From the NCBI GenBank assembly GCA_963747595.1, contig CAVVFO010000002.1, positions 992,001 through 1,056,000 on the forward strand: 64,000 nt of DNA. The letters are read 5' to 3'. Shown here piece after piece: positions 36,149-44,907 of the stretch. The notes beneath the pieces are model-generated. The model saw only the letters and a list, made by a program, of their open reading frames with translations, did not search any database and was not told the origin of the DNA. Position 1 is the first letter of the stretch. The number at the start of each line of letters is the position of its first letter. Position numbers and translations under genes: made by a program. This DNA is from Oleiagrimonas sp963747595. GTDB lineage: Bacteria; Pseudomonadota; Gammaproteobacteria; Xanthomonadales; Rhodanobacteraceae.

Positions 36149-36244
36149 ACTGCGCGCGCCGGCCGCTGACCGGCCGCCCACAGGCGTCACGCCGACGGCC
36201 ACGGGCAGGCCTCCATGGCATGCCCGCCGAACTTGGAACGAACA

Positions 36245-36676
36245 ATGGATGACGCGCGGAACGCGCTGGTGTCAGTGTGCTCGGCGCTAGCGCGCCTGCA
36301 GCTTCGCCTGCTGGCCTTCAACCTTGGCCAACGTGAAGGCATCTACCGTGCGGGCGATGTTGGATCCGTGGAAGATCTGGACCCACCATCGCCATGGCTC
36401 GACGCCACACCACCGCGCACAGCGTTAAGCGGAGTGCTCGAGCACGCGGCACTTGCACAGGCCTACCTGTTGACCTTGATCGAGCGCCCTGAGCCCATCG
36501 ATGGAAAGCGGGCGTGTCTCGCGCTGCACGCTATTGCGTGCGATGGATCCACCTGGGGATCCATGACACTGCGCCTGGCGGCGCGGCTTGGTGTCGACCT
36601 TGCATCGACGCCGCTGGAAGAACTGCACGGAGGACATATGCGCGACGTCGACCTCCCTCCCCGCCCTGGCCTGTAA
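36245..36676 (+). CDS. hypothetical prophage cargo protein
   Basis: A 143-residue soluble protein of no recognised family, starting MDDARNALVSVCSALARLQL; a start ten codons upstream (MACPPNLERT) is possible. It appears helical, with a segment ALSGVLEHAALAQAYLLTLI. It lies between the cos candidate and gene Q, a place where P2-type phages carry accessory genes. The same-strand membrane-protein gene follows 55 bases later. Confidence 0.55.
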   Translation: MDDARNALVSVCSALARLQLRLLAFNLGQREGIYRAGDVGSVEDLDPPSPWLDATPPRTALSGVLEHAALAQAYLLTLIERPEPIDGKRACLALHAIACDGSTWGSMTLRLAARLGVDLASTPLEELHGGHMRDVDLPPRPGL

Positions 36677-36731
36677 CCGGCGACCTTGACGGATCGTGCA
36701 GTCAGCAAGACGATTGAGCGAAGGAGGGGCT

Positions 36732-37568
36732 ATGCAAGAGCAAAACGGGAATCAGTCGAGCGATCGGGAGATCGCCAATACCATTAGGCTGGCAATTGCT
36801 ACGCAGACCGAGCCAACGACGCGGTTCGTGGGTTGGTGGCTCGCTGCACTTGGCGCCATGCTCGCTGGCTTTTTTGGCCACGCGGATTACGGCATTGCAC
36901 TCCTTGGGGATGTTGCTTTTAACGTCTCGATGGCGCTACTCATTCTTGCTGGCAGTCTCGGGCTGCTGTCCGAACTGCGTGGCCTCGCTGCACGGCGACA
37001 CCTAGCCATAGCAGAGCGGTTTCAACGCCGTTTACCAGAGCTCATGCATCGGGGAAATGGGGAGCAGGACCTCAGGGACGGTTGCGAGCTCGCGCTCCAA
37101 GGACAACCGTGGCTCGCGAGGATCATGGATAAATGGGGAAGATGGCTACTTAAGAGGCTTCCCGAGGAGATTCGGATTGATGGATCACAGGTATTCGCTG
37201 CCCGAGCGGCGACATACCAGTCGCTATGTGCCATTGGCATGGTCCTGTGCACCTTCATATTTCTTGGCTTGATCTTCTCGGCGTTCCTTTGGCAACAGTA
37301 CTCAGATAACTGGGGATCGACGCATGTACCAAACACCAATGGTCTGATAAGGCTCATGCCTTCCCAGACACTGGATCACGAAACCGAATCACCTCCACAC
37401 CCAGCATCGCATTCAGCGCCTGCATCCGCACCTGCAACGGCTTCACCTCAAGCCGGTAGAAACTCCCCTCGGCCTTTTCTACATCGCCGAAGCCGCCGGC
37501 ATTATCCGGCACCACGCCAAGCAACTGCGGCGGCACCCGGTGCGCAGCCAGCACATCGTCGCGGCTGA
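36732..37568 (+). CDS. membrane protein, C-terminus runs antisense into portal gene
   Basis: Strong AAGGAGG ribosome-binding site before the ATG. About 278 residues; three predicted membrane segments near 33-47, 52-72 and 166-186 surround a cytoplasmic loop. From roughly residue 205 the frame runs antisense through the last 215 bases of gene Q and becomes Pro/Ala/Arg-rich, unlike the rest. The original C-terminus was probably lost where this cargo joined the phage late region. Function unknown; an exclusion or defence role is only a guess from position. Confidence 0.55.
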   Translation: MQEQNGNQSSDREIANTIRLAIATQTEPTTRFVGWWLAALGAMLAGFFGHADYGIALLGDVAFNVSMALLILAGSLGLLSELRGLAARRHLAIAERFQRRLPELMHRGNGEQDLRDGCELALQGQPWLARIMDKWGRWLLKRLPEEIRIDGSQVFAARAATYQSLCAIGMVLCTFIFLGLIFSAFLWQQYSDNWGSTHVPNTNGLIRLMPSQTLDHETESPPHPASHSAPASAPATASPQAGRNSPRPFLHRRSRRHYPAPRQATAAAPGAQPAHRRG

Positions 37569-38400
37569 TGTTCTTGATGTCGGCGAAGTTGTCGCGGGCG
37601 CTCACCTCGCTGATCGGAATCAGCTGGATGCCGTCCTTTTTGCCGTTGGGCGAGTACATGAACAGGTTGCGGAAATTGCCCGGCCCCTTCGACTTGCGCA
37701 GCGCGTCGCGCATGGCATCGACGTCCTGCTGGTCCTGCGCGGGATCCGACATGTACAGGATGAAACCAGCGTGGCTGCCGTTGTCATAATACTTGCGCCG
37801 GAAAAGCGTGGCGCTCTTGTTGAGCTGCGCCGAATGCAACGCGCTGAGGTATTCCGGCACTCCGTAGACCTCCTGATTCACGTCGCAGTCCTTGAGGTGC
37901 ACCACCGGCGTCTGGAACTCGTGCGCTTCCCTGGTGTAAGGCACAAACCAGAAATTGCGCGGCTTCAAACCGCGCCGCGTGAACTTCGCCGGCGAGCGCC
38001 GCAGGCGCATCAAACGCCCCGACACGGCGCGCTCCTCCTCCAGGTACGCGTTCCCGAAAGTGAGGTAATCCAGGCACAGCGCCCCAAACTCGTCCACCGC
38101 CAGCGCCGGGTGCGGCACATAGGTGGCCACCAACATGTTGCGTTTGACGTAGATCGCACTGGAGTGATGCGGTGCCGTCTTGAACGCACCGGCAAGCCCC
38201 TCCGGGCTGATCGGCGGTTCATACCAGCGCCCAGTCGACACGCATTCGGTGTAATCCAGCAGAGACGCCCGGTCCATGGGCTGGGGCTCGCCGAACGTGA
38301 ACGCCGTCGGCACCGCCGGCCGTGTCGGCTGCGCCGTTTCCACCGTCTCCACCGGTGCCATTTCCTGCATGCGCTTGCGGCGCTGGGTACGCTTGCTCAT
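37354..38400 (-). CDS. Q: phage portal protein, P2 gpQ family
   Basis: Portal vertex through which DNA enters the capsid; 348 residues against 344 in P2. The start MSKRTQRRKRMQEM follows an ATGA overlap with the terminase gene. Family-typical stretches include LLDYTECVSTGRWYEPPISP, LDYLTFGNAYLE and VPPQLLGVVPDNAGGFGD. It is transcribed opposite to the capsid genes, together with P, as in P2. Confidence 0.95.
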   Translation of the reverse strand: MSKRTQRRKRMQEMAPVETVETAQPTRPAVPTAFTFGEPQPMDRASLLDYTECVSTGRWYEPPISPEGLAGAFKTAPHHSSAIYVKRNMLVATYVPHPALAVDEFGALCLDYLTFGNAYLEEERAVSGRLMRLRRSPAKFTRRGLKPRNFWFVPYTREAHEFQTPVVHLKDCDVNQEVYGVPEYLSALHSAQLNKSATLFRRKYYDNGSHAGFILYMSDPAQDQQDVDAMRDALRKSKGPGNFRNLFMYSPNGKKDGIQLIPISEVSARDNFADIKNISRDDVLAAHRVPPQLLGVVPDNAGGFGDVEKAEGSFYRLEVKPLQVRMQALNAMLGVEVIRFRDPVSGKA

Positions 38401-40181
38401 CCCATAATCTCCATCACTGAGGTGTTCGAACTGGTGGCGCCCTCCAGCGGCTCGTGCAGAAGGGCATGCATCGTGGCCCACGCCAGATCGGCGTGGCCCG
38501 TTTCCTCGCTGCGGCCAGCATCAAACGTGAACTGGCGGCCGCTTGCGGTCGTGGTCTTGCGAATGGCCATGAAGCTGGAGGCAATCTCCGTGGATCCGGC
38601 ATCGAACTCCAGGCGCCCGCCGTCGATCACACTCTTGGCCTTCAGCACCATGCGCGTCTTGGTCTCCGGGCTGTAATTGATCCCGGTGGCGCCCGGGAAA
38701 AACTTGCGCACCAGCTCGAACACGCCCCAGCCCATGCCGGTGGTGTCGATGCCGATGTAGGCCACGTGGTAGCGCTGCGTCATCTTGTGGATCGCTTCCG
38801 CCTGCGCCTCGAAATCCATGCCGCGGAACTGGTGGAGCTCAAGAATGCGGAACTTGCCACCCGGCACCATCGGCGGCGCCACCACCACGCAACCGGCGCT
38901 GTCGCCCGTGCGCGAAGGGTCGTACCCAATCCACACCGGCCGCGTGCCGAACGGCCGCACCGCGAACGGCTTGTAGTCGTCCCACGATTCCCACGCATCC
39001 ACCATGCACCGCTGCATCACCGCAAGCGGGAAAATGCTGGCGCCGTCGTCCACAAAGCAGCACATCAGCAGGTTGGCGAAGTCGTCGTCGCTGTACTCCT
39101 GGCGCAGCTCCTCCAGGTCGAACAGATCGCAGCCGCCGGCCACCGCATCCTCGATGGTCACGATCTGGCGCCACATGCGGTCGGGCAGCAACAACCCGCT
39201 CGCCAGTGCCTCGTGGCTCACGTCGAAATCGCGACGGTCCGCCTTTGGCTTGCGCTTGTTCCACAGCGCGCCCGTCCACCAGGCATAGGCCTCGTGCGCC
39301 ATCGAGCTGGGTGTGGAGAAGTACGTCTTGCGCCACTTCCTGTGCATGGCCATGCCGCTGGCCACCTTGTTCAGCGTGCGGAAGCCGTGCACCCAGAAAA
39401 ACTCGTCAAAGTAGAAATTGCCGTGGTAGCTCTGCGCGGTCTTGGCATTCGTGCCGAGAAAGTGCATCTCCGCCCCGTTGGGCAGCACGATGGGATCGCC
39501 CTGCAGCGCCACGTCGGCCACCTGCCCCGCAAACTGCTGGATGTACTGCTTGAACACGTGCGCCTGGGCACGGCTCGCGCTCAAGAAAATCTGATTGCGC
39601 CCGGTGTCGATCGCATCGATCAGCGCCTCGCGGGCGAAATACCACGTGGCGCCAATCTGCCGGCTCTTGAGAATCACGCGCGTGCGCTGATCGCCCGCAT
39701 TCAGCCACGTGCGCTGGTAGTCGAACAGCGCCTCGTGGAATGCCTTGCGCAGCAGCGTCGCCTGGTCATCCGTAATCGCGTTGCGCTGCGGCTTGCGCCG
39801 GTTGCCGGCATTGCGCTTGGCCACGTTCGGGTTCAAGTCCCCCTCGTGTCCGCCCGGGGCCTCATAACGGCGCACCCGCGCCAGTCGCTCCACCTGGCGG
39901 CCCAGCAGATCCAGCTCCTTGAAGTCACCGCCGGTCTTTGCGTCCTTGGCAATCAGCTGGCACATGCGCGCCTCGAGCATGCACTCCACGCGCTCAATCG
40001 GCTTCACATCGTCCCAGCCGTCACGGTCCTTCCAGCTCTGCACTGTGGTGCGCGCCTGGCCAAGATCGCGGGCAATGTCCACCACCGCCCAGCCCTGGAA
40101 GTACAGCGAACGAGCAGCGCGGCGCGGGTCCACGTTGGGTGCGGGAATCATCATGGGCGCCAGTCTGTAGCCCCGTGCCAT
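38397..40181 (-). CDS. P: phage terminase large/ATPase subunit, P2 gpP family
   Basis: DNA-packaging motor ATPase, 594 residues (P2 gpP 590). An N-terminal helix-turn-helix (about 28-58, WAVVDIARDLGQARTTVQSW) precedes the ATPase. The deviant Walker A ILKSRQIGATW and Walker B NFYFDEFFW are present, and a nuclease-type domain with WIGYDPSRTGDSAG follows. It is divergent from gene O across 130 bases that should hold the P and O promoters. Confidence 0.95.
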   Translation of the reverse strand: MARGYRLAPMMIPAPNVDPRRAARSLYFQGWAVVDIARDLGQARTTVQSWKDRDGWDDVKPIERVECMLEARMCQLIAKDAKTGGDFKELDLLGRQVERLARVRRYEAPGGHEGDLNPNVAKRNAGNRRKPQRNAITDDQATLLRKAFHEALFDYQRTWLNAGDQRTRVILKSRQIGATWYFAREALIDAIDTGRNQIFLSASRAQAHVFKQYIQQFAGQVADVALQGDPIVLPNGAEMHFLGTNAKTAQSYHGNFYFDEFFWVHGFRTLNKVASGMAMHRKWRKTYFSTPSSMAHEAYAWWTGALWNKRKPKADRRDFDVSHEALASGLLLPDRMWRQIVTIEDAVAGGCDLFDLEELRQEYSDDDFANLLMCCFVDDGASIFPLAVMQRCMVDAWESWDDYKPFAVRPFGTRPVWIGYDPSRTGDSAGCVVVAPPMVPGGKFRILELHQFRGMDFEAQAEAIHKMTQRYHVAYIGIDTTGMGWGVFELVRKFFPGATGINYSPETKTRMVLKAKSVIDGGRLEFDAGSTEIASSFMAIRKTTTASGRQFTFDAGRSEETGHADLAWATMHALLHEPLEGATSSNTSVMEIMG

Positions 40182-40311
40182 GCCGGTCTGGCTCTCTCAA
40201 TCCTCACTGATGGCGTACAGGACGCCCGCACGTGGACGCCTGCAGCCCACGTCACGATGCTGGCCACCTGTGCACCCACACGCCATCAATCGCACCCATC
40301 AGGAGCCCGCC

Positions 40312-41130
40312 GTGTCCAAGCAGAAGTCGAAGAAATTCCGCATCGCAACCGAAGGCGCCACCACCGACGGACGCACCATCGAGCGCACCTGGCTGCAGGA
40401 CATCGCCGACACCTACAACCCGGCCACCTATGGGGCACGCATCAACCTGGAGCACTTCCACGGCATCGACCCCAAGGGCCTGTTCAAGTCATACGGCGAT
40501 GTGACCGCGGTCGAGGCGCGGGAGAACGCCGACGGCAAGCTGGAGCTGTTCGCCACCATCGACCCCACCGCCGACCTGGTGCAGCTGTCGCACGATCGGC
40601 AGAAGGTCTACACCTCCGCCGAAATTCAGCCCAACTTCGCCAAGACCGGCAAGGCCTACCTGGTCGGCCTGGCCGTCACCGACAGCCCGGCCAGCCTGGG
40701 CACCGAGGTGCTGAAGTTCGCGGCCGACAACCCCGAGGCCAACCCGTTCAGCAGCCGCAAGCACCACCCGGACAACATCATCACCGCGGCCGAGGCCGTC
40801 ACGCTGGAATTCAGCGCCGCCGATGAAAAACCCAGCGTGCTCTCGCGCGTGCGCCAGCTGCTCACGCGCAAGCAGCACGACGACGACGCCCGCTTCGGCG
40901 ACGTCCAGCAAGCCATCGAAGAAATCGCCGAGCACGGTGCGGCGCAGTCCGAGCAGACCCGCGAAGCGCTGGCCAAAGTGGATGAAACCGCCGCCGACCA
41001 CGCCCGCCAGCTGCAGGAGCTCACCGACACGCTCACCCAGATGCAGAAGGCCATGGACACCACCACCGTGCGCCACAGCCAGCGTCCCGAGTCCACCGGC
41101 GGCGACGGCCGCGAGTTGACCGACTGCTGA
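40312..41130 (+). CDS. O: capsid scaffolding protein/protease, P2 gpO family
   Basis: Internal scaffold and maturation protease of the P2 head; 272 residues. The start is GTG with AGGAG six bases upstream. The N-terminus FRIATEGATTDGRTIERTWL and ARINLEHFHGIDPKG match the gpO protease, while the C-terminal part is a Gln/Glu-rich coiled coil, the scaffold. It precedes the major capsid gene as in P2. Confidence 0.93.
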   Translation: MSKQKSKKFRIATEGATTDGRTIERTWLQDIADTYNPATYGARINLEHFHGIDPKGLFKSYGDVTAVEARENADGKLELFATIDPTADLVQLSHDRQKVYTSAEIQPNFAKTGKAYLVGLAVTDSPASLGTEVLKFAADNPEANPFSSRKHHPDNIITAAEAVTLEFSAADEKPSVLSRVRQLLTRKQHDDDARFGDVQQAIEEIAEHGAAQSEQTREALAKVDETAADHARQLQELTDTLTQMQKAMDTTTVRHSQRPESTGGDGRELTDC

Positions 41131-41193
41131 CCACAGCCCACACGCCACCGCCCCACTGCCCGCCTGCACCGCTCCGAACCGAGGAACCACCCC

Positions 41194-42201
41194 ATGCGCA
41201 ACTTCACCCGCAAAGCCTTCAATCAGCTCGCCGCGCAAATCGCATCCATCAACAGCGTGGACCTGACCGACTCCACGTTCGAGGTCGACCCATCCGTCCA
41301 GCAGACGCTGGAAACCCGCATGCAGGAATCCAGCGCCTTCCTGCAGCGCATCAACATTGCCGGCGTCACCGAGTCCGAAGGCCAGAAGCTGGGCCTTGGC
41401 ATCGGCGGCCCCATCGCCTCGCGCACCGACACCACGCAGAACGATCGCGTGCCGCGCGATGTCACCACCCAGGACGCCTTCAACTACAAGTGCGTCAAGA
41501 CGGACAGCGACACCTTCATCCCCTACGCCAAACTGGACGCCTGGGCCAAGTTCCCGGACTTCCAGGCCCGCGTGCGCGATCTGATCATCAAGCGCCAGGC
41601 GCTGGATCGCATCGTCATCGGCTTCAACGGCACCAGCGTGGCCACCGCCACCGATCTGGCCAACAACCCGCTGCTGCAGGACGTCAACAAGGGCTGGTTA
41701 CAGAACCTGCGCGATGCCTCGCCCGAGCGCGTCATGGCCGAAGTTGTCGCGGCCTCCGGCAAGGTGAACGTGGGCAGCGGCGGCGACTACGAAAACATGG
41801 ACGCCCTGGTGTTCGACATGGTCTCCAGCCTGATCGACCCGTGGTACCGCGACGGCACCGACCTGGTGGCCATCGTCGGGCGCAGCCTCATGCACGACAA
41901 GCTGTTCCCGCTGGTCAACAAAGACCAGCCATCCACCGAGGTGCTGGCCAGCGACATCATCATCAGCCAGAAGCGTCTGGGCGGCCTGCCGGCGGCCACC
42001 GTGCCGTACTTCCCGGACGGCAAAATCCTGATCACCAGTTACGACAACCTGTCCGTCTACTGGCAGGAAGGCGCACGCCGCCGGATGCTGCAGGACAACC
42101 CCAGGCGCGACCGCGTGGAGAACTTCGAGTCCTCCAACGATGCCTACGTCCTCGAGGATCACGGCAAAGCCGCCCTGGCCGAAAACATCACCCTGGTCTA
42201 A
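41194..42201 (+). CDS. N: major capsid protein, P2 gpN family
   Basis: HK97-fold shell protein of 335 residues (P2 gpN 357). Typical segments are MRNFTRKAFNQLAAQIA at the N-terminus and NKGWLQNLRDASPERVM in the middle. It is likely cleaved near the N-terminus by gpO, as in P2. It lies between O and M. Confidence 0.95.
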   Translation: MRNFTRKAFNQLAAQIASINSVDLTDSTFEVDPSVQQTLETRMQESSAFLQRINIAGVTESEGQKLGLGIGGPIASRTDTTQNDRVPRDVTTQDAFNYKCVKTDSDTFIPYAKLDAWAKFPDFQARVRDLIIKRQALDRIVIGFNGTSVATATDLANNPLLQDVNKGWLQNLRDASPERVMAEVVAASGKVNVGSGGDYENMDALVFDMVSSLIDPWYRDGTDLVAIVGRSLMHDKLFPLVNKDQPSTEVLASDIIISQKRLGGLPAATVPYFPDGKILITSYDNLSVYWQEGARRRMLQDNPRRDRVENFESSNDAYVLEDHGKAALAENITLV

Positions 42202-42243
42202 CCGCCAGGGTCACCCCCACCGTCACCGCGCAAGGAGCCCACC

Positions 42244-42921
42244 GTGCCCTCTCCCGCACAGAAGCACTTCGCGCGGGTCCGCACCGCCCGCGAGGCCGCC
42301 ACGGCCTCGCCGGGCGAGGCGATGCCCGCCAACGCCACGCAGTACGAGCTGCACCTGTCCAAGCTCGGCCAGGACATGCGGCGCCTCAAGGCCCTGCAAT
42401 CCACCGAGGCCAAGATCAAGGTCAAGCGCGAGCTGCTGCCCGAATACATCCCCTACGTCACCGGCGCCCTGGAATCGGGCAACGGCGCGCAGGACGATGT
42501 GCTCATGAGCGTCATGGTGTGGCGCATCGACGCCGGCGACATCGACGGCGCCCTGGACATCGCCACCTATGCGCTGCGCCACGGCCTCACCCTGCCGGAG
42601 CGCTACAAGCGCACACCGGCGTGCCTCATCGCCGAGGAAATCGCCGAGGAGGCCATGCAGGCCATCGCCGCGGACAAGTCGCCGGACATCGACGCCCTGC
42701 GCCGCACCGCCGACCTGACCGCAGACAGCGACATGCCCGACGAAGTGCGCGCCAAACTGCAAAAAGCCATGGGTCTGGCGCTTGCGGAGGCTGCGCCAGC
42801 CGACGCCTTGGGCCATCTCAAACGCGCCCTCGAGCTGCACAGCCGCTGCGGCGTCAAGAAGCAAATCGAACAACTGGAGCGCACGCTCCGCAACGCCTCG
42901 TCGGCCAACGCCGACACCTGA
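42244..42921 (+). CDS. M: phage terminase endonuclease subunit, P2 gpM family
   Basis: Cuts cos and hands DNA to the packaging ATPase; 225 residues. The start is GTG with AAGGAG upstream. The segments QYELHLSKLGQDMRRLKALQ and VLMSVMVWRIDAGDIDGALD are gpM hallmarks. Fixed place between N and L. Confidence 0.93.
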   Translation: MPSPAQKHFARVRTAREAATASPGEAMPANATQYELHLSKLGQDMRRLKALQSTEAKIKVKRELLPEYIPYVTGALESGNGAQDDVLMSVMVWRIDAGDIDGALDIATYALRHGLTLPERYKRTPACLIAEEIAEEAMQAIAADKSPDIDALRRTADLTADSDMPDEVRAKLQKAMGLALAEAAPADALGHLKRALELHSRCGVKKQIEQLERTLRNASSANADT

Positions 42922-43020
42922 GCGCCCCCCGCGCCCCGGCGGCCCGGCCGGCGATCGCCCGCGTCCCTCCCCGCGCGAGCGTGACCCGGCCGGCCACCGC
43001 CGGACTTATCGGAGCCCGCC

Positions 43021-43485
43021 ATGCCCGGCCTTGTCGCCAACGCCACCGCCAGCACCACCCGCACCGTGGCCAACGATGGCTGGTGGCCGGATATCGACCT
43101 CGCCGAGCTGCGGCAAACCACGCGTCTGGACGGCACCGTGCCCGAGCCGCGCCTGTGTGCCATGGCCGTGGATGCCGTGCTGGACGTCAACACCCAGCTT
43201 GCGGCCTGGCAGGGTATCCAGCGCGATGCCGGCATCGAGAATTCCACGGACATCACCGGGCCTGGCATCGGCGGCAAACCCGCCGCCGTGCAGCACTACA
43301 TGAGCGCGGTGCGCTCGCTGGTGCAGGCCGCTGCCGCCGAGGCCTACCGCGACTTCGACACCACCGCCGCCGGCGACAAGAAAGCCGACGCGCTGGCGCC
43401 CAACATCGACGCCTTCCGCCGCAATGCCGCGTGGGCCATCCGTGCCATACAGGGCAAGTCCCACGCCTGCGTGGAGCTCATCTGA
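43021..43485 (+). CDS. L: head completion/stabilisation protein, P2 gpL family
   Basis: Finishes the filled head before tail joining; 154 residues. WWPDIDLAELRQTTRLDGTV and AVQHYMSAVRSLVQAAAAEA resemble gpL. Ninety-nine bases separate it from M, and it overlaps gene X (TGATG). Confidence 0.9.
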   Translation: MPGLVANATASTTRTVANDGWWPDIDLAELRQTTRLDGTVPEPRLCAMAVDAVLDVNTQLAAWQGIQRDAGIENSTDITGPGIGGKPAAVQHYMSAVRSLVQAAAAEAYRDFDTTAAGDKKADALAPNIDAFRRNAAWAIRAIQGKSHACVELI

Positions 43486-43694
43486 TGCAGGTGCGCGCAC
43501 AACAAGGCGACACCATCGACGCGCTGTGCTGGCGGCACCTTGGCCGTACCGCAGGCGTCACCGAGCAGACGCTGAATCTGAACCCCGGCATTGCCGATAT
43601 GGGGCCGGTCCTGCCGATCGGGCACCCGGTCACCCTCCCCGATCCCGCCGCCGCCGTCGCCGACATCCGGCCCATGACCCAGCTGTGGGACTGA
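43485..43694 (+). CDS. X: tail protein X, LysM-like
   Basis: Small tail protein of 69 residues with a LysM-like fold: GDTIDALCWRHLG at the start and NPGIADMGPVLPIGHPVTLP at the end. P2 gpX has 67 residues. It overlaps the L stop codon. Confidence 0.9.
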   Translation: MQVRAQQGDTIDALCWRHLGRTAGVTEQTLNLNPGIADMGPVLPIGHPVTLPDPAAAVADIRPMTQLWD

Positions 43695-43696
43695 CC

Positions 43697-44041
43697 ATGA
43701 CCGACCCAACCGCCAGCACCGCCGCAGCCCTTGCCGCAGGCGCCACCAGCGCCGCCATGGTCCCCGGCGTGGACGGCAACGCGCTGGTCGGCGCCATCGC
43801 CGGCGGCGCCCTGTTCGTGGTGCAGTCCAAAGACCCGGGCCTGCTGCGTCGCGGCGTCTACCTGCTGGTCAGCATCGCCGTGGGGTACCTGGCCGCCCCG
43901 GATCTGCTGCACATGCTGCCCATCGACAGCACCGGCGTGGCCGCCTTCCTCGCCGGCAGTTGCGCCGTCACCGTGGCCACACAGCTGCTGGACCGTCTGC
44001 GCCACACCGACCTTCTCGCCATGTTCCGCCGGAGCCGCTGA
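43697..44041 (+). CDS. putative phage holin
   Basis: A 114-residue membrane protein with about three hydrophobic segments (25-42, 53-70 and 82-98) and a positively charged C-terminus (DRLRHTDLLAMFRRSR). It opens the lysis cassette two bases after X, where holins of P2-like phages lie. Family assignment is by position and topology. Confidence 0.7.
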   Translation: MTDPTASTAAALAAGATSAAMVPGVDGNALVGAIAGGALFVVQSKDPGLLRRGVYLLVSIAVGYLAAPDLLHMLPIDSTGVAAFLAGSCAVTVATQLLDRLRHTDLLAMFRRSR

Positions 44042-44042
44042 C

Positions 44043-44321
44043 ATGCCCCACCCGCCGCTCTATTCGCTCATCACCGTGGTGTCCTGCGTGGTCATCTTCG
44101 TACGCCTGGCCACATACCGCCGCCGCAACAGCCGCCACCGGCCGGCCTATGCCTGGATCGCCTGGTGCATGTGCACATGCAGCGCCGTGGTCGGCATCAA
44201 GGTCGCCCTTGGCTTGCGTCCACCTGTCGGCCCCGTCGAAGCCCTGTGCACGCTCGCCTTGGCCGTTGCCATACTGCACGTGCGCGGCGACGTCGCCCAC
44301 CTGCTGCAGGGGCGTCTGTAA
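44043..44321 (+). CDS. putative three-membrane-segment holin or antiholin
   Basis: A 92-residue protein with three predicted membrane helices (about 6-22, 36-57 and 63-82), resembling the putative 3TM phage holin family. It overlaps the endolysin start as TAATG. With the preceding gene it forms a two-holin arrangement; which one makes the lesion cannot be told. Confidence 0.7.
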   Translation: MPHPPLYSLITVVSCVVIFVRLATYRRRNSRHRPAYAWIAWCMCTCSAVVGIKVALGLRPPVGPVEALCTLALAVAILHVRGDVAHLLQGRL

Positions 44322-44902
44322 TGGCCCTGGTCCTGCCGGAAACCCGCGTCCGCCGCATCATCGACGGCCTGCTCCAGAGCGAGGGCGGCAGCACCTTCAC
44401 CGATGATCCCACGGATCCCGGCGGCGCCACGCGCTGGGGCATCACCGAGCGCGTGGCACGCAAGCACGGCTATACCGGCCCCATGGCCCAGCTGCCAGAA
44501 TCCACGGCCCGGGGCATCTACCAGGCCAACTACATCCACGGCCCGCAGTTCGATGCCGTGATGACCATCGACCCCAACATCGGCGCCGAGCTGATCGACA
44601 CCGGCGTCAACATGGGCCAGGCCACCGCGGCGCGTTTCCTGCAGCGCTGGCTCAACGCCTTCAACGTCGCCAGCGATGATGGCCACACCCACTATCCGGA
44701 CCTCGAGACGGACGGCGTCGTCGGCAAGGCCACCCTTGATGCGCTGCGCGCCTTCTTGCGCTGGCGCGGCCCCATGGGCACCACCGCCATGCTGCGCGGC
44801 CTCAACGGCACCCAGGCGGAGCGCTACCTCGCCGACACCGAACACAACCCCAGCCAGCGCAAGTACGCCTTCGGCTGGATCGTCAATCGCGTGGAGATGT
44901 AA
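44321..44902 (+). CDS. phage endolysin, glycoside hydrolase 108 family
   Basis: Muralytic N-acetylmuramidase, 193 residues. The GH108 hallmark SEGGSTFTDDPTDPGGATRW contains the catalytic glutamate (E21) and is followed by GIT. A C-terminal peptidoglycan-binding region (DLETDGVVGKATLDALRAFL) follows. No signal peptide, so it needs the holin. Coupled to the upstream holin. Confidence 0.93.
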   Translation: MALVLPETRVRRIIDGLLQSEGGSTFTDDPTDPGGATRWGITERVARKHGYTGPMAQLPESTARGIYQANYIHGPQFDAVMTIDPNIGAELIDTGVNMGQATAARFLQRWLNAFNVASDDGHTHYPDLETDGVVGKATLDALRAFLRWRGPMGTTAMLRGLNGTQAERYLADTEHNPSQRKYAFGWIVNRVEM

Positions 44903-44907
44903 CCAGC

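Noticed and set aside
35848..36252. Plus-strand frame of 134 codons over the 18-bp repeats
   Set aside because: The codons mirror DNA repeats, the frame crosses the cos candidate and there is no good ribosome-binding site.
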